DNA of 64,000 bases from Amaricoccus sp003258405 (GCF_043226085.1 NZ_CP171225.1:1178001-1242000); one strand, 5' to 3'. Shown: positions 8,174 to 17,038, counted from the first letter of the stretch. Translations and numbers: made by a program. Notes: generated by a model from the letters alone, not told the origin.

Positions 8174-8778
8174 GCCCCGCCCTTCTTTTCGTCGCCGGGA
8201 AGGATGTATTCCGCGCCCTCCCACGGGCTCATGAAGTCGAACTGCCGGTATTCCTGCACGAGCTGGACCGGCTCGTAGACCACGCGCTTCTGTTCCTCGT
8301 CGTAGCGGACCTCGACATAGCCCGTGGTCGGGAAATCCTTGCGGAGCGGATAGCCGCGGAACCCGTAGTCGGTGAGGATCCGGCGCAGGTCGGGATGGCC
8401 CGAGAACAGGATCCCGTACATGTCGAAGACTTCGCGCTCATACCAGTTCGCACCGGGATGCACCTCGACGATCGAGGGCACGAGCTCGTCCTCGCGCACG
8501 TCGGCCTTGATCCGGATGCGCTGGTTCAGGTGCATCGACAGGAAGTGATAGACCAGCTCGAAACGCTTCTCGCGCTCCGGCCAGTCCACCGCCGTGATGT
8601 CGATGAGCGTGGTGAAGCGGCAGGCCCCGTCCATCTTGAGGTAGGAGATGAAATCGACGAGCGAGGCGGGCGTGACGGTGATGGTCAGCTCCCCGTGACG
8701 GATCTCCGAACCGACGACCGCAGCCTCCTGGCGGGCGGTGATCGTCTCCTGAAGATCCTGGAAGGCGGCAAGTTCCAT
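8170..8778 (-). CDS. nuoC: NADH-quinone oxidoreductase subunit C
   Basis: NuoC is the 30-kDa subunit of the complex I connecting module and binds NuoD. The 202-residue length is normal. The family signature ENRFELVYHFLS appears here as EKRFELVYHFLSM. It is followed by PSIVEVHPGANWYEREVFDMYGI and the LRRILTDYGFRGYPLRKDFP block near residues 120-155. The gene is separate here, not fused to nuoD as in enterobacteria. It starts 17 bases after nuoB, and its stop overlaps the GTG start of the next small gene. Confidence 0.98.
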   Translation of the reverse strand: MELAAFQDLQETITARQEAAVVGSEIRHGELTITVTPASLVDFISYLKMDGACRFTTLIDITAVDWPEREKRFELVYHFLSMHLNQRIRIKADVREDELVPSIVEVHPGANWYEREVFDMYGILFSGHPDLRRILTDYGFRGYPLRKDFPTTGYVEVRYDEEQKRVVYEPVQLVQEYRQFDFMSPWEGAEYILPGDEKKGGA

Positions 8779-8795
8779 GGCGTTCTCCCCCGTCC

Positions 8796-9410
8796 TCAGC
8801 GCACGATCGTGCCGGTGCGGCGGATCTTGCGCTGAAGCTGCAGGATCCCGTAGAGCAGCGCCTCCGCGGTCGGCGGGCAGCCCGGCACATAGACATCGAC
8901 CGGCACCACCCGGTCACAGCCGCGCACCACCGAATAGCTGTAGTGATAGTAGCCGCCGCCGTTGGCGCAGGACCCCATCGAGATCACGTAGCGCGGCTCG
9001 GGCATCTGGTCGTAGACCTTGCGGAGCGCCGGCGCCATCTTGTTGGTGAGCGTGCCCGCGACGATCATCAGGTCCGACTGGCGCGGCGAGGCGCGCGGGG
9101 CGGTGCCGAAGCGCTCGAGGTCGTAGCGCGGCATCGATGTCTGCATCATCTCGACGGCGCAGCAGGCAAGCCCGAAGGTCATCCAGTGCAGCGAACCGGT
9201 GCGGGCCCAGTTGATCATGCCCGCGGTCGAGGTCACCAGGAAGCCCTTGTCGGCAAGCTCGTCGGAAAGCGCGCGCGCCGCGACTTCCTTGTCGGCACCC
9301 GCCGCGTTGAGCCCGGCGGCATAGGTGCCGGACCCCGCAGCCGGGACGAACGCGCCGGAGCCGGTGTCGGTCTTCGACTCGGTGGCCTGTCCGGTCGGTG
9401 TCACTCCCAT
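8796..9410 (-). CDS. nuoB: NADH-quinone oxidoreductase subunit B
   Basis: NuoB carries the terminal 4Fe-4S cluster N2, which reduces quinone. The chosen ATG at 9410 gives 204 residues and overlaps the nuoA stop by 10 bases. Cluster ligands are seen in GLACCAVEMM, MGSCANGGGYY and VYVPGCPPTAEALLYG. An N-terminal tail of about 50 residues, rich in Gly, Thr and Ala, precedes the conserved core and is common in alphaproteobacteria. A longer in-frame extension upstream is antisense-like noise inside nuoA and was not used. Confidence 0.98.
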   Translation of the reverse strand: MGVTPTGQATESKTDTGSGAFVPAAGSGTYAAGLNAAGADKEVAARALSDELADKGFLVTSTAGMINWARTGSLHWMTFGLACCAVEMMQTSMPRYDLERFGTAPRASPRQSDLMIVAGTLTNKMAPALRKVYDQMPEPRYVISMGSCANGGGYYHYSYSVVRGCDRVVPVDVYVPGCPPTAEALLYGILQLQRKIRRTGTIVR

Positions 9411-9766
9411 TCCAGGGCTCCCTTCTTCCATTCGTAGGCAAAGCCGATCGTCAGCACGGCGAGGAAGACCATCATCGACCAGAACCCGAGATCGCCGAGG
9501 TTCTGGAAACTCACCGCCCAGGGGAACAGGAAGGCGACCTCGAGGTCGAAGATGATGAACAGGATCGAGACCAGATAGAACCGGACGTCGAACTTCATGC
9601 GCGCGTCGTCGAATGCGTTGAACCCGCATTCATACGCGGAAACCTTCTCGGGATCGGGATTGCTGATCGCGACGATCACGGCCGAGAGCAGAAGCACAAG
9701 GCCCAGGGCGACCGCCAGTCCGAGGAAGATCAGGATCGGAAGATACTCGCGCAAGAGATCATCCAT
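9401..9766 (-). CDS. nuoA: NADH-quinone oxidoreductase subunit A
   Basis: NuoA is a small membrane subunit at the base of the quinone cavity. It is 121 residues long with three predicted transmembrane helices. The family motif EKVSAYECGFNAFDDARMKFDVRFYLVSILFIIFDLEVAFLFPW is split here over residues of about 46-90; the loop cysteine in YECGF is the conserved one. It is the first gene of the nuo operon, which runs on the minus strand to the left edge. Confidence 0.98.
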   Translation of the reverse strand: MDDLLREYLPILIFLGLAVALGLVLLLSAVIVAISNPDPEKVSAYECGFNAFDDARMKFDVRFYLVSILFIIFDLEVAFLFPWAVSFQNLGDLGFWSMMVFLAVLTIGFAYEWKKGALEWE

Positions 9767-9828
9767 TTCTCACCTCCGACCAATGTCAGTTAACTTCGGT
9801 GCACCGCGGCGCACCCTCGCTATACGCT

Positions 9829-9857
9829 GGCATAACGACGCCCGGAGCGGAGGTCAA
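9829..9857 (-). promoter_or_regulatory. candidate sigma-70-type promoter of the nuo operon
   Basis: On the minus strand a TTGACC (9852-9857) is followed after 17 bases by TATGCC (9829-9834), about 60 bases ahead of the nuoA start. The -35 match is good and the -10 match moderate. A second TTGACC lies further upstream at 9887-9892. This is a pattern-based prediction only. Confidence 0.45.
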
Positions 9858-9890
9858 CTGAGCCCGCACGGGTCATTCCTGCGGATTGGT

Positions 9891-9926
9891 CAAGAAAGCT
9901 GCCGCGTGCGGCGCAGCACGCGACAG
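9891..9926 (-). terminator. likely rho-independent terminator downstream of gcvP
   Basis: Read on the minus strand, an interrupted hairpin with arms GCTG-x2-GCGTGC and its complement spans 9898-9926. It is followed directly by TTTCTT. It lies about 100 bases after the gcvP stop and before the nuo promoter candidate, so it would separate the two operons. The rest of the gap at 9767-10027 shows nothing else that I can name. Confidence 0.5.
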
Positions 9927-10027
9927 CACCTGAAAGATACTACACCCACAGTTGTGAAATCTCGCCGGAAGCCGATCACCCGCCCTTCTGCCGCCGCCTG
10001 CCAGCAAGCGGCATCGGGGTTTCGCCC

Positions 10028-12865
10028 CTACTCCGCCGCCGCGGCGTAGCTTTCGAGCGGCGGGCAGGCGCAGACGAGGTTGCGGTCGCCCCAGACATTG
10101 TCCACCCGGTTGACCGGCGGCCAGTACTTGTCCACCCGGAAGGCGCCGGGCGGATAGCAGGCGGCCTCGCGGTCATACGGCCGGTCCCAGACCCCCACGA
10201 GATCCTCGACCGTATGCGGTGCGCGCTTCAGCGGATTGTTTTCCGGGTCCATCAGGCCCTCGGCGATCGCCGTCGCCTCTGCCGCGATGGCGAGCATCGC
10301 GGTGCAGAAGCGGTCGAGCTCGGCCTTGGGCTCCGACTCGGTCGGCTCGATCATCAGCGTGCCCGCCACCGGCCAGCTCATGGTCGGCGCGTGAAAGCCG
10401 CAGTCGATGAGCCGCTTGGCGACGTCATCGACCGTCACCCCCGCGCTCTCCTTCAGCACCCGCGTATCCACGATGCACTCATGCGCCACCCGTCCGGTCT
10501 TCGAGGCATAGAGGATCGGATAGGCCTGCTTCAGCCGCGCCGCGATGTAGTTGGCGTTGAGAATCGCCACCTTCGTCGCCTGGGTCAGCCCCGCGCCGCC
10601 CATCAGCAGGCAGTAGGCCCAGGAGATCGGCAGGATCGAGGCCGAGCCCGCCGACGCGACCATTCCCGCACCGCCCTCGATGCCGGGCAGGAACGGCGCC
10701 AGATGGGTCTTCACCCCGATCGGCCCCACGCCGGGTCCGCCGCCGCCATGGGGGATGCAGAAGGTCTTGTGCAGGTTCAGATGGCTCACGTCCGAGCCGA
10801 TGTCGCCGGGCCGCGCCAGCCCCACCAGCGCGTTCATGTTCGCCCCGTCGAGATAGACCTGCCCGCCATGGGCATGGGTGATGTCGCAGACCGCGCGCAC
10901 GGTCTCCTCGAAGACGCCATGCGTCGAGGGATAGGTGATCATGCAGGCCGACAGCGTGTCCGAATGCTGCTCGGCCTTGGCGCGGAAATCCTCGAGGTCG
11001 ATGTCGCCGTTCTCGGCCGACTTCACCACCACGACCTTCATGCCCGCCATCTGCGCGCTGGCCGGATTCGTCCCGTGCGCCGAAACCGGGATCAGGCAGA
11101 CGTCGCGATGCGCCTCGCCCCGGCTCGCGTGATAGGCCCGGATCGTCATCAGCCCGGCAAACTCGCCCTGCGCGCCGGAGTTCGGCTGCATCGAGAACGC
11201 GTCATAGCCGGTGATGGCGCAGAGCTTCTCGGAGAAATCGCCGATGAGCTCCTGGTAGCCCGCCGTCTGCGTGTCCGGCGCAAAGGGATGGATGTCGGCG
11301 AATTCGGGCCAGGTGATCGCCATCATCTCGGCGGTGGCGTTGAGCTTCATGGTGCAGGAGCCGAGCGGGATCATCGCCCGATCGAGCGCCAGATCGCGGT
11401 CGGCCAGCCGCCGCATGTAGCGGGTCATCTCCGCCTCGGCCCGGTTCATGTGGAAGATCGGGTGCGTCAGATATGTGCTTGTGCGGACAAGATTTTCCGG
11501 CAGCCGGTATTCGTGGTCCAGATCGCGGTCGAGCATGTCGCCGCCAAAGGCGCGCCAGACCTTCTGGGTGTGCTCGCGCCGGGTGGTCTCGTCGAGACTG
11601 ATGCCGATATGGGTGGCCCCCACCTTGCGGAGATTGATCCCCTCCGCCTCGGCCGCCTTCAGGATCACGCCCTGCACCGCGCCGACCTTCACCAGCACCG
11701 TGTCGAAGAAGTGCTTCGTCTCCACTTCGAAGCCGAGGCTCTCGAGCCCCTTCACCAGCCGCACCGTCTTGCGGTGAATGCGCTGCGCGATCGCCTTGAG
11801 CCCCATCGGCCCGTGGAAGACCGCATACATCGAGGCCATGACCGCGAGCAGCGCCTGCGCGGTGCAGATGTTCGAGGTCGCCTTCTCGCGCCGGATGTGC
11901 TGCTCGCGGGTCTGCAGGCTGAGGCGGTAGGCCCGGTTGCCGCGCGCGTCGATCGAGACCCCGACGATCCGCCCCGGCATCGAGCGCTTGAGCGGATCCT
12001 TCACCGCCATGTAGGCCGCATGCGGCCCGCCAAAGCCCAGGGGCACCCCGAAGCGCTGGGTCGTGCCGATGGCGATGTCGGCCCCCATCTCGCCCGGCGG
12101 CGTCAGCAACGTCAGCGCCAGCGGATCGGCCGCCATGCAGGCCAGCGCCTTCGCGCCGTGGAGTGCGGCGATCGGCCCGGAGAAATCGTGCAGTTCGCCA
12201 TGGGTGCCGGGATACTGGAAGAGCGCCCCGAAGACCTCTTCCGGTTCGAGCTCGGTGAAGGGGTCGCCCACGATCACCGTCCAGCCGAGGGGGGCGGCCC
12301 GCGTCTCGATCACCGCGATGGTCTGCGGATGACAGCCCCGGTCGACAAAGAAGGCCTTGGCCTTCGATTTCGCCGCGCGCTGCGCCAGCGCCATCGCCTC
12401 CGCCGCCGCGCTGCCCTCGTCGAGCAGCGAGGCATTGGCGACGTCGAGCCCGGTGAGATCGCAGATCATGGTCTGGAAATTCAGCAGCGCCTCGAGCCGG
12501 CCCTGGCTGATCTCCGGCTGATAGGGCGTATAGGCCGTGTACCACGCCGGATTTTCCAGGATATTCCGCTGGATGACGGGCGGTGTCACAGTGCCGTGGT
12601 AGCCCTGCCCGATCAGGCTCGTCATCACGCGGTTCTTCGCCGCGACCTGACGCAGGCGGTGGAGCACCGCCTGCTCGGAGAGCGCGAGCCCCCAGCCGAG
12701 CGGCTCGGCCTGACGGATCGCCTTCGGCACCGTTTCGTCGATCAGGTCATCGAGGCTCTCGGCACCCACCACCGCGAGCATCTGCTCCATCTCCGCCGGC
12801 GACGGCCCGATATGGCGCCGGTTGGCGAAGTCATAGGGGTGATAATCGGTTTCCTCGAAGGCCAT
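10028..12865 (-). CDS. gcvP: glycine dehydrogenase (aminomethyl-transferring), P-protein
   Basis: The P-protein of the glycine cleavage system decarboxylates glycine with pyridoxal phosphate and loads the aminomethyl group onto the lipoyl arm of GcvH. The single 945-residue chain is the fused type with two aminotransferase-like halves. The N-terminal half shows RRHIGPSPAEMEQML and NFQTMICDLTGLDVANASLLDEG. The cofactor lysine is in HLNLHKTFCIPHGGGGPGVGP in the second half. It is the third gene of the gcvT-gcvH-gcvP operon and starts 55 bases after gcvH. Confidence 0.98.
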   Translation of the reverse strand: MAFEETDYHPYDFANRRHIGPSPAEMEQMLAVVGAESLDDLIDETVPKAIRQAEPLGWGLALSEQAVLHRLRQVAAKNRVMTSLIGQGYHGTVTPPVIQRNILENPAWYTAYTPYQPEISQGRLEALLNFQTMICDLTGLDVANASLLDEGSAAAEAMALAQRAAKSKAKAFFVDRGCHPQTIAVIETRAAPLGWTVIVGDPFTELEPEEVFGALFQYPGTHGELHDFSGPIAALHGAKALACMAADPLALTLLTPPGEMGADIAIGTTQRFGVPLGFGGPHAAYMAVKDPLKRSMPGRIVGVSIDARGNRAYRLSLQTREQHIRREKATSNICTAQALLAVMASMYAVFHGPMGLKAIAQRIHRKTVRLVKGLESLGFEVETKHFFDTVLVKVGAVQGVILKAAEAEGINLRKVGATHIGISLDETTRREHTQKVWRAFGGDMLDRDLDHEYRLPENLVRTSTYLTHPIFHMNRAEAEMTRYMRRLADRDLALDRAMIPLGSCTMKLNATAEMMAITWPEFADIHPFAPDTQTAGYQELIGDFSEKLCAITGYDAFSMQPNSGAQGEFAGLMTIRAYHASRGEAHRDVCLIPVSAHGTNPASAQMAGMKVVVVKSAENGDIDLEDFRAKAEQHSDTLSACMITYPSTHGVFEETVRAVCDITHAHGGQVYLDGANMNALVGLARPGDIGSDVSHLNLHKTFCIPHGGGGPGVGPIGVKTHLAPFLPGIEGGAGMVASAGSASILPISWAYCLLMGGAGLTQATKVAILNANYIAARLKQAYPILYASKTGRVAHECIVDTRVLKESAGVTVDDVAKRLIDCGFHAPTMSWPVAGTLMIEPTESEPKAELDRFCTAMLAIAAEATAIAEGLMDPENNPLKRAPHTVEDLVGVWDRPYDREAACYPPGAFRVDKYWPPVNRVDNVWGDRNLVCACPPLESYAAAAE

Positions 12866-12920
12866 GTCGTTTCCTTGTTCGGGATCTTCTGCCGGGCCCG
12901 GTCGAACCGGGCCCGCAGGC

Positions 12921-13283
12921 TCAGGCGATGAACTCGGCGTAGGCCGTCTCGTCCATCAGCTCGTCGAGATCGGCGGGGTTCGCGAGCGTCATCTTGAAGA
13001 ACCAGCCCGCCTCCATCGGATCCTCGTTCACGAGGCCCGGCGTCTCGACGATCGCGGTGTTCACTTCCGTGATCGTGCCGTCGAGCGGCGCGAGGATGTC
13101 GCTCGCGGCCTTCACCGATTCGATGGTGACGATCTCGTCACCCTTGGCGACCGTGACGCCCTCCTCGGGCAGTTCCACGAAGACGAGGTCCCCCAGCTGC
13201 TCGGCGGCATGCTCGGTGATGCCGACGATCACCTCGTCCCCATCCTGCCTCAGCCACTCGTGTTCCTCGGTAAATTTCAGCAT
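12921..13283 (-). CDS. gcvH: glycine cleavage system H protein
   Basis: GcvH carries the lipoyl group that shuttles the aminomethyl intermediate between the P, T and L proteins. The ATG at 13283 gives 120 residues beginning with the family start MLKFTEEHEWL, preferred over an in-frame GTG 15 bases upstream. The lipoylated lysine lies in TIESVKAASDILAP, in the family position of about residue 60-65. The usual C-terminal E-x-PxL-like pattern is replaced by MDETAYAEFIA. It is the second gene of the operon. Confidence 0.98.
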   Translation of the reverse strand: MLKFTEEHEWLRQDGDEVIVGITEHAAEQLGDLVFVELPEEGVTVAKGDEIVTIESVKAASDILAPLDGTITEVNTAIVETPGLVNEDPMEAGWFFKMTLANPADLDELMDETAYAEFIA

Positions 13284-13301
13284 TCGCTCTTTCTCCACGC
13301 C

Positions 13302-14432
13302 TCAGCCGCGCTTGTAGCCCGGTTCAATGAAGGGCAGTTTCGCCACCGTTACAGGCAGCATTTTTCCACGGAGCTTGGCAAGCAGTTGCGTGCCCGGCGC
13401 CGCGAGTTCGCTCGGCACATATCCCATCGCGACAGGCGCCCCGACGCTCGGCCCGAAGCCGCCCGAAGTGATCCGGCCCACCGGCTCGCCCGCCTCTGCG
13501 GCGAAGAGCTCGGTGCCCTCGCGCATCGGCGCCCGCCCCTCGGGCAGCAGCCCGACGCGCCGCCGCGGCGCCCCGCCCGAAAGCTGCGAGAGGATCACGC
13601 CCGCGCCCGGAAATCCGCCCGCGCGCCGCCCGCCATTGCGCCGGACATCCTGGATCGCCCAGCCGAGCGCGGCCTCCACCGGCGTCGTCGTCTCGTCGAT
13701 ATCGTGGCCATAGAGGCAGAGCCCCGCCTCCAGACGCAGCGAGTCGCGCGCCCCGAGCCCGATCGGCTCGACCTCCTCATGCCCGAGGATGCGCTCCACC
13801 ACATCCACCGCCGACCCTGCGGGAAGAGAGATCTCGTAGCCGTCCTCGCCGGTGTAGCCGGATCGCGAGACCACGCCCGGAATGCCGTGAAAGTCGATCT
13901 CGCGCACCTCCATGAAGCGCATCAGCGCGACATCGGGGTGAAGATCGGCCAGCACGGCCTCGGACCGCGGCCCCTGGAGCGCGACGAGCGCGCGCTCGAG
14001 CGGCTCCACCGTGCAGCTCTCGCCCAGCGCCTCGCGCATCAGCGCGAGATCCGCCGCCTTGCAGGCCGCGTTCACCACCACGAAGAGATGATCGCCGCGG
14101 TTTGCCACCATGAGATCGTCGAGAATGCCGCCCGCATCGTTGGTGAAGAAGGCATAGCGCTGACGCCCCTCCGCCAGACCCACCACATCGACGGGCACCA
14201 GCGCCTCGAACGCCCGCGCGGCGTCCTCGAGATTGCCCGATTTCGGCCGGATCTCCACCTGCCCCATGTGGCTCACGTCGAAGAGCCCGGCGGCCTCGCG
14301 CGTATGCAGGTGCTCCTTGAGAATGCCGAGAGGAAAGTTGAGCGGCATGTCGTAGCCCGCGAAGGCGACCATTCGGGCGCCTTTCGATCGGTGCATCGCG
14401 CTCAGCGGCGTCTGCAGGATGTCCTCGGTCAT
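13302..14432 (-). CDS. gcvT: aminomethyltransferase (glycine cleavage T-protein)
   Basis: GcvT transfers the methylene group from the H-protein to tetrahydrofolate and releases ammonia. The ATG at 14432 gives 376 residues and is supported by GGGAG about 8 bases ahead. Family features are MHRSKGARMVAFAGYDMPLNF at the N-terminus, GLFDVSHMGQVE, GYTGEDGYEISL, and the folate-site aspartate region near LGARDSLRLEAGLCLYGHD. It is the first gene of the operon and lies about 95 bases after the glycine riboswitch. Confidence 0.97.
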   Translation of the reverse strand: MTEDILQTPLSAMHRSKGARMVAFAGYDMPLNFPLGILKEHLHTREAAGLFDVSHMGQVEIRPKSGNLEDAARAFEALVPVDVVGLAEGRQRYAFFTNDAGGILDDLMVANRGDHLFVVVNAACKAADLALMREALGESCTVEPLERALVALQGPRSEAVLADLHPDVALMRFMEVREIDFHGIPGVVSRSGYTGEDGYEISLPAGSAVDVVERILGHEEVEPIGLGARDSLRLEAGLCLYGHDIDETTTPVEAALGWAIQDVRRNGGRRAGGFPGAGVILSQLSGGAPRRRVGLLPEGRAPMREGTELFAAEAGEPVGRITSGGFGPSVGAPVAMGYVPSELAAPGTQLLAKLRGKMLPVTVAKLPFIEPGYKRG

Positions 14433-14522
14433 GCCTCCACTCCCTTGTCCTAGCGGTGGAGCCATCAAGCGCACGGTCCGCGAAAGCCCCCTCGCTTCCG
14501 CAAACGGCCTCGACGGCCCGGC

Positions 14523-14674
14523 GCCCCCTCTGTCCTTCTGCCTGAGATCGCTATCCCTTCGGCGGGCGCAATGCGCCTCTCTCCAGAGTCCGTTGTCGAA
14601 GACCGGTCCACTCGCCTGAGAGTTTCCGGGGCGGTTGCTCCTTCGGCACGGGCGCTGCGCCCGTTCTCCCGGCC
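14523..14674 (-). ncRNA. tandem glycine riboswitch upstream of gcvT
   Basis: The minus strand here shows two glycine aptamers in series. The first, at about 14674-14603, contains GGGAGA, GCCGAAGGAGCAA and CTCTCAGGC (complement at 14614-14622). The second, at about 14590-14523, contains GGAGAGAG, GCCGAAGGGATAGC and ATCTCAGGCAGAAGGACAGA (around 14530-14548). Both match the consensus core of the glycine riboswitch. It sits in the leader of gcvTHP, where glycine binding normally turns the operon on. I saw no clear intrinsic terminator between the second aptamer and gcvT, so control may act on translation initiation. Confidence 0.95.
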
Positions 14675-14684
14675 TTCGCGCGCG

Positions 14685-14713
14685 ATCCTATGGGCAAGCT
14701 CCGCCACCCGCAA
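14685..14713 (-). promoter_or_regulatory. candidate promoter of the gcvTHP operon
   Basis: On the minus strand TTGCGG (14708-14713) is followed by a 17-base spacer and TAGGAT (14685-14690). The predicted transcription start, near 14677, falls just ahead of the first riboswitch helix, which supports the call. It lies in the short gap after the sigma/anti-sigma gene. Confidence 0.6.
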
Positions 14714-14734
14714 GCGCCGATCGCGCCCGCGCCG

Positions 14735-15985
14735 TCAGCGGCCCTGTGGCGCGGCGGCCCCGCTGGCCAGCACATCCCCGCTCGGCCGCGCCTCCGCCCC
14801 GCGCTCCGTCGGCTCGAAGGTGATCTCGTAGGGCTGGCCCCGTCCCGGCGCCGGCAGCTCCGGCCCCCGGATGTGCGCAGGCCGCACCCGTCCGATCTGC
14901 CCGATCGGAACCGGCGCGGCCCCGGGCCGGGGCTGCGTCCAGAGCACCATCTCCTGCCCCTCGGGCACAACGACCGGCGTGACGAAGCGCACCTCGGTCA
15001 GGTCCCCGCCATAGGCCTCCACCACCGCCTGCGGCACGCCTGCCGCGCTGACCAGCACCGCCACGGCCAGCGGATCCGGGTCGGGGCGCTGCCAGCCCAG
15101 CACGACGCCGAGGACGAGGCCGACGAGCCCCGCCACCAGCGGCCGCGTCCAGTTCCGCTTGATGCGCGGCCTGAGCACCGGGGACGGGAGCGTGCGGCCG
15201 ATCGCCGCCGTGCCCCGTTCCGCGAACCCCTCGGGAAGCGCCACCTCCGGCGCGCCGAGATCGAGCGGCAGCATCCGGTCGGCCGCCTCCGCCACCGCAT
15301 GGTCCGGCCCGGCATCCCAGCCGAGCCTCGCCTCGAGCGCCGCCGCCTCGGCGGGCTCGAGCAACCCGATCACATAGAAATCCGCCCGCTCGTCGAGATC
15401 CAGCCCCCTGGCGTCGGGAAGAGCCCCGTCCCGCAGGGCAGCCAGCCCGCGCCGGAGCGCGGCGGCCACCACGCCGGGCGGCAGGCTCTGCGCCGCCCCG
15501 ATCTCGCCGAGGCCGCGGCCCGCCACCTGGGCAAGCAGGATCGCCTGGCGCGCGGGCCCGTCGAGCCCGGCGAGACGCTCCCGCACCCGCGACTCTCCGG
15601 GCAGGAGATCCTCCCAGCCCTCGCGCGGCACCGCCTGCCGGCGCGCCTCCTCCAATGCGGCAAGTTCCTCGGGCGAAAGCCCTTCCAGCCGCGCCCCGTC
15701 GCGCAGGATCTCGACGCAGCTCCGGTGAAGTGCCGCATGGATCCAGCCCTGCGCCGAACCGGCATCCGGGCGGAACCGGCCGCAGGTCCGCCAGATCCGC
15801 AGCACCGCGTCCTCGAGCACATCCTCCGCGATCGCCGTCCGCCCGAACATCCGGCACACCACGCCGAACAGGCGCGCGCCCTCGCTGTGGAGAATCGCCT
15901 CGATCCCGGCGTGCTCGCCGGCCCGGCAGGCCAGCAGGGCCGACCGCAACGGGTCCTGAACCTCCGGGGCCTTCTGCCGTCCCAT
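14735..15985 (-). CDS. ECF-type sigma factor fused to an RskA-like membrane anti-sigma domain
   Basis: This 416-residue chain reads as two proteins in one. Residues of about 30-100 resemble sigma region 2 (RLFGVVCRMFGRTAIAEDVLEDAVLRIWR split over 38-66). Residues of about 133-190 resemble region 4, with a helix-turn-helix-like QVAGRGLGEIGAAQSLPPGVV. At 196-240 the anti-sigma N-terminal pattern begins (ERADFYVIGLLEPAEAAALE). A single membrane helix follows at about 282-300 (PLVAGLVGLVLGVVLGW), then an RskA-like periplasmic domain ending in YEITFEPTERGA-x-ARPSGDVLASG. Such partners are usually separate adjacent genes. There is no ATG or GTG at the junction, so the fusion looks real. How the sigma half is released is unknown. 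Confidence 0.82.
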   Translation of the reverse strand: MGRQKAPEVQDPLRSALLACRAGEHAGIEAILHSEGARLFGVVCRMFGRTAIAEDVLEDAVLRIWRTCGRFRPDAGSAQGWIHAALHRSCVEILRDGARLEGLSPEELAALEEARRQAVPREGWEDLLPGESRVRERLAGLDGPARQAILLAQVAGRGLGEIGAAQSLPPGVVAAALRRGLAALRDGALPDARGLDLDERADFYVIGLLEPAEAAALEARLGWDAGPDHAVAEAADRMLPLDLGAPEVALPEGFAERGTAAIGRTLPSPVLRPRIKRNWTRPLVAGLVGLVLGVVLGWQRPDPDPLAVAVLVSAAGVPQAVVEAYGGDLTEVRFVTPVVVPEGQEMVLWTQPRPGAAPVPIGQIGRVRPAHIRGPELPAPGRGQPYEITFEPTERGAEARPSGDVLASGAAAPQGR

Positions 15986-16088
15986 ATCCCCCCTCCGTTC
16001 GCGAAGCTGTGAGGAGAGATAGCGGCAATCGCCCCCCTGTCGAGCAACGCCTGGCCCGCCACGCGGCCGCCCGCCGGGTCACGCGCGC

Positions 16089-17009
16089 TCAGAGCACCGG
16101 AATACCCTCGAGCTTGGCCTTTTCTTCCGGCTCGACATGAATGTTGATGACAGCGTGCCCGCCGAGCTCCTGCCGGAGGCCCGCCTCGATCCGGTCGCAG
16201 ATGACATGCGCCTCGGCCACCCGCATCTCGCCATCGACGATCAGGTGAAACTCGACGAAGCTCATCCGCCCGGCATGGCGCACCCGCAGGTCATGGGCCT
16301 CGATCGCGCCGGTGGCCTCGCCCGCGATCACCGATTTGAGCCGATCGACCACATCGCCGCCCGGCGCCTCGTCCATCAGCCCGCCGGTCGCCTCGCGCAC
16401 CATCTGCCAGCCGCTCCAGAGGATGTTGAGCGCCACGAACCCCGCCAGCAGCGGGTCGAGCACGGACTGCCCGGTGACCGCCACGATCGCGACGCCCGCG
16501 ATCACCCCGCCGGAGGTCCAGACATCGGTGAGCACATGCCGCCCGTCCGCCACCAGCGCCGGCGAGCGCCAGGTCCGCCCCCAGCGCAGCAGCGTCCAGC
16601 CCCAGACCGCGTTGATGACCGTCGCCACACCGTTGATCGCGAGGCCCGCGACCGGTGCATCGAGCGGCTGCGGGTCGACGAAGCCGTAATAGGCCTCGCG
16701 GAAGATCATCCCCGCCGCGAGCACCACCAGAACGCCCTCGAACACCGCGGAGAAATACTCCGCCTTGTGATGGCCGTAGGGATGGTTCGAATCCGGCGGC
16801 AGCGCCGAAACACGCAACGCGAAGAAGGCCGCCCCCGCCGCCACCACATTGATCGTGCTCTCCAGCGCATCCGAGAAGAGCGCCACCGAGCCGGTGAGGG
16901 AATAGGCCAAGAACTTGAGCCCGAGCACGACAAGCCCGACGCCGACACTCGCGAGCGCAGCCTTCTGGGACCGATCCATATAGTTTCCCCCGGTCACGTC
17001 CTTGTTCAT
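16089..17009 (-). CDS. cation diffusion facilitator (CDF) family transporter
   Basis: This is a 306-residue membrane exporter of divalent metal ions driven by proton exchange. Six transmembrane helices fill residues of about 15-210, and a cytoplasmic ferredoxin-like domain follows. The metal-site motifs of the family appear in FSDALESTINV (helix 2) and HVLTDVWTSGG (helix 5). PPDSNHPYGHHKAEYFS marks the loop between helices 2 and 3. A second possible start at 16979 has a strong GGGGGA ahead of it and would remove ten residues. The metal (Zn, Fe, Mn or Co/Ni) cannot be told from the sequence. Confidence 0.93.
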   Translation of the reverse strand: MNKDVTGGNYMDRSQKAALASVGVGLVVLGLKFLAYSLTGSVALFSDALESTINVVAAGAAFFALRVSALPPDSNHPYGHHKAEYFSAVFEGVLVVLAAGMIFREAYYGFVDPQPLDAPVAGLAINGVATVINAVWGWTLLRWGRTWRSPALVADGRHVLTDVWTSGGVIAGVAIVAVTGQSVLDPLLAGFVALNILWSGWQMVREATGGLMDEAPGGDVVDRLKSVIAGEATGAIEAHDLRVRHAGRMSFVEFHLIVDGEMRVAEAHVICDRIEAGLRQELGGHAVINIHVEPEEKAKLEGIPVL

Positions 17010-17038
17010 GCTCTCCCGATGAAACGGCCGAGCCTGCC

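Noticed and set aside
10214..12931. A 900-codon plus-strand frame opposite gcvP
   Set aside because: It is the mirror of a strongly conserved gene and shows only biased composition. Similar antisense frames lie opposite pyc, putA and the acyl-CoA synthetase gene.
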